Assembly: GCA_000231825.2 (NCBI GenBank)
Contig: JH720301.1
Coordinates: 796,874-860,873, forward strand
DNA: 64,000 nucleotides
Direction: 5' to 3'
Source of the DNA: Tetrahymena elliotti 4EA
Taxonomy: Eukaryota > Ciliophora > Oligohymenophorea > Hymenostomatida > Tetrahymenidae
The notes below the pieces were generated by a model that saw only the letters and a program-made list of their open reading frames with translations, did no database searches and had not been told where the DNA came from. How positions within the stretch are numbered: the first letter of the stretch is position 1; each line of letters begins with the position of its first letter. Positions 62,822-64,000 of this stretch are shown here, piece by piece. The position numbers were made by a program, and so were the translations under genes.

Positions 62822-64000
62822 ATGATAAACGTTTTCTCCCTTAAAGCTCCTGTTTAAGCCTTAAATTATTATAATAATTACTTACTTTAATAAGACGAAG
62901 GAAATTAATAAAATATAAATAAACTAGTAATTAGAATAAGTCGAGGAGAATCTAAATAATTTGATGAATTTCAAAATATGATAAATAAGATAGAATCAAT
63001 TTTAGAAATTGAAATGAGTGTTGATATTTCAGAATCAGATTAGGGTTATGAAATACTAAAGTATTTGGTTAATGTAGTTATCCCTAAGTATAAAAATACA
63101 TTGAAATAAATAACTTTCAACAACTTCCTAGTTTAAGCGAAAGATAAAAAACCATAAAATTTGACTTAAAATTACTTTCTGTAAATATTAGAAAACACAA
63201 ATTTGGAAATCATCTCTTTTGATCTGAAACTCTAAGAAAAAGGAACTCTCTAAAGTTTATTAGATTTTTTATAAATATTTAGCAAATAAAGTGATAAAAC
63301 TAACTTCATGATGCTAAATATTCAAATTTAGATTGATAAAACTTCAAAAAAATAATAAGATAGTCTTATTCAAATGCATAAATATCTTAGTTATATGAAG
63401 AATTTATAAGGTCTATCAATCGATTTAAAAGATTTAGGTTTATTTTAAATGTTATTTATTCCAAGCTATTTCTAAAATGAGTAAATTAAAAAAGCTTTAT
63501 CTTAATTTAAGCAACAATCATATGACTGTTACAAATGTTATTAATTGTATTTAATAACTTGGAAGCATACAAAGTAACTTAGAAAGCATGATTTATATTG
63601 ATTCTCTCCTAATAAATAGTCAATAATAGGGTAAATATGTTTAAGAAATGAAGAAATTTCAAAATCTAAAAGAACTTTATCTACAAGGGTTATCAATAAG
63701 TCAAAACTCAGGCAAATAATTTTTTTCTTTTTTTTCTTCTTATCACTAACTAGAAAAGCTTAACATAGATTTATATAATAATAAAAATTTAAATAACGAG
63801 GATTTCCATCATTTATTTTAAAGTATGAAAACTCTTACTAATTTGCATTCTATTTACCTAGTATTTCCTGCTAAAAAACATTTTTATAGTGACAAGACTA
63901 ATGTTAGTATAGCTTTAATAGATTTTCTGAAAACTCAAGAAAACTAACTCTAATCTTTGCAATTAGAGTTTGATGAATATTTTGAAAAATAAGACTATTT
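62822..64000 (+). pseudogene. LRR-type gene, copy 2, with +4 frameshift (runs off the window)
   Basis: The frame starts at ATG 62822 and reads through the position that is TGA in copy 1 (here TAA, 63107-63109). At 63443-63460, compared with copy 1, twelve bases are missing in frame (GATTATAAACAA) and then four extra bases (tta-ttta-ttc) shift the frame, which ends soon in TGA near 63600. The original frame resumes as open LRR coding (MSKLKKLYLNLSNNH, FQNLKELYLQGL, LEKLNIDLYNNKN) to the end of the window. So copy 2 also looks broken, by a different lesion. The 3' end is outside the window. An assembly error in the T-rich spot remains possible. Confidence 0.65.

Noticed and set aside
1..64000. 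CRISPR arrays, bacterial-type operons, insertion sequences, phage genes
   Set aside because: The sequence is eukaryotic nuclear DNA with introns and a ciliate code; no direct-repeat/spacer arrays, transposase genes or terminal inverted repeats were found.

Overview
The window looks like macronuclear DNA of a ciliate, most probably Tetrahymena thermophila or a close relative. It is very A+T rich. TAA and TAG lie in frame at positions where conserved families carry glutamine (for example the Q of EELQEM in centrin), and every gene ends in TGA. Genes are cut by short, A+T-rich GT-AG introns. Because only TGA stops translation here, genes were rebuilt by hand as exon chains whose phases close to a whole number of codons. 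Exon coordinates are in the evidence fields. One 470-base run of N lies inside a nucleolin-like gene.

Layout. 1-917 (-) 3' part of a B-box-like coiled-coil protein; 1271-3683 (+) multipass membrane protein; 5205-5794 (-) centrin; 7100-8961 (-) divergent kinesin-motor-like gene with a degenerate P-loop; 9416-10429 (-) zinc-independent MDR oxidoreductase; 11679-17111 (-) Vps8-type CORVET subunit with C-terminal RING; 17598-25245 (+) very large CaMKK-like kinase with a Q/N-rich N-terminal region; 26690-28863 (+) Q/N-rich unknown; 29822-31243 (-) La-motif protein resembling Mlp1; 31689-31982 (+) small protein; 33099-37892 (-) B-box/coiled-coil/WD40 protein; 40254-43555 (-) membrane protein with three PX-like modules; 44010-46524 (+) long-form tRNase Z; 47122-49864 (-) MORN protein; 51182-53277 (-) nucleolin-like RRM protein; 54065-56046 (-) LRR gene with only phase-2 introns; 56519-56746 (+) small membrane protein; 58154-59299 (+) putative lipid-anchored Q-rich protein; 60015-61963 and 62822-end (+) two tandem intronless LRR copies, each with different lesions.

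Themes. Endosome and membrane traffic (Vps8-like, PX protein, MORN protein, lipid-anchored protein), cytoskeleton (centrin, kinesin-like), pre-tRNA and nucleolar RNA work (La-like protein, tRNase Z, nucleolin-like protein) and signalling (CaMKK-like kinase, B-box/WD40). Nothing suggests operons or transfer from bacteria. Gaps between genes are A+T deserts, and several start codons face each other across 350-490 bases.

Most distinctive points: a kinesin-like protein that has lost the P-loop Thr, the SSRSH motif and the DLAGSE motif; a multi-TM plus triple-PX architecture; a La protein with a DUF3223-like tail; an LRR gene whose exons follow the repeat unit; and two LRR copies that share a 285-base tract with one mismatch while one carries a TGA where the other keeps TAA (Gln).
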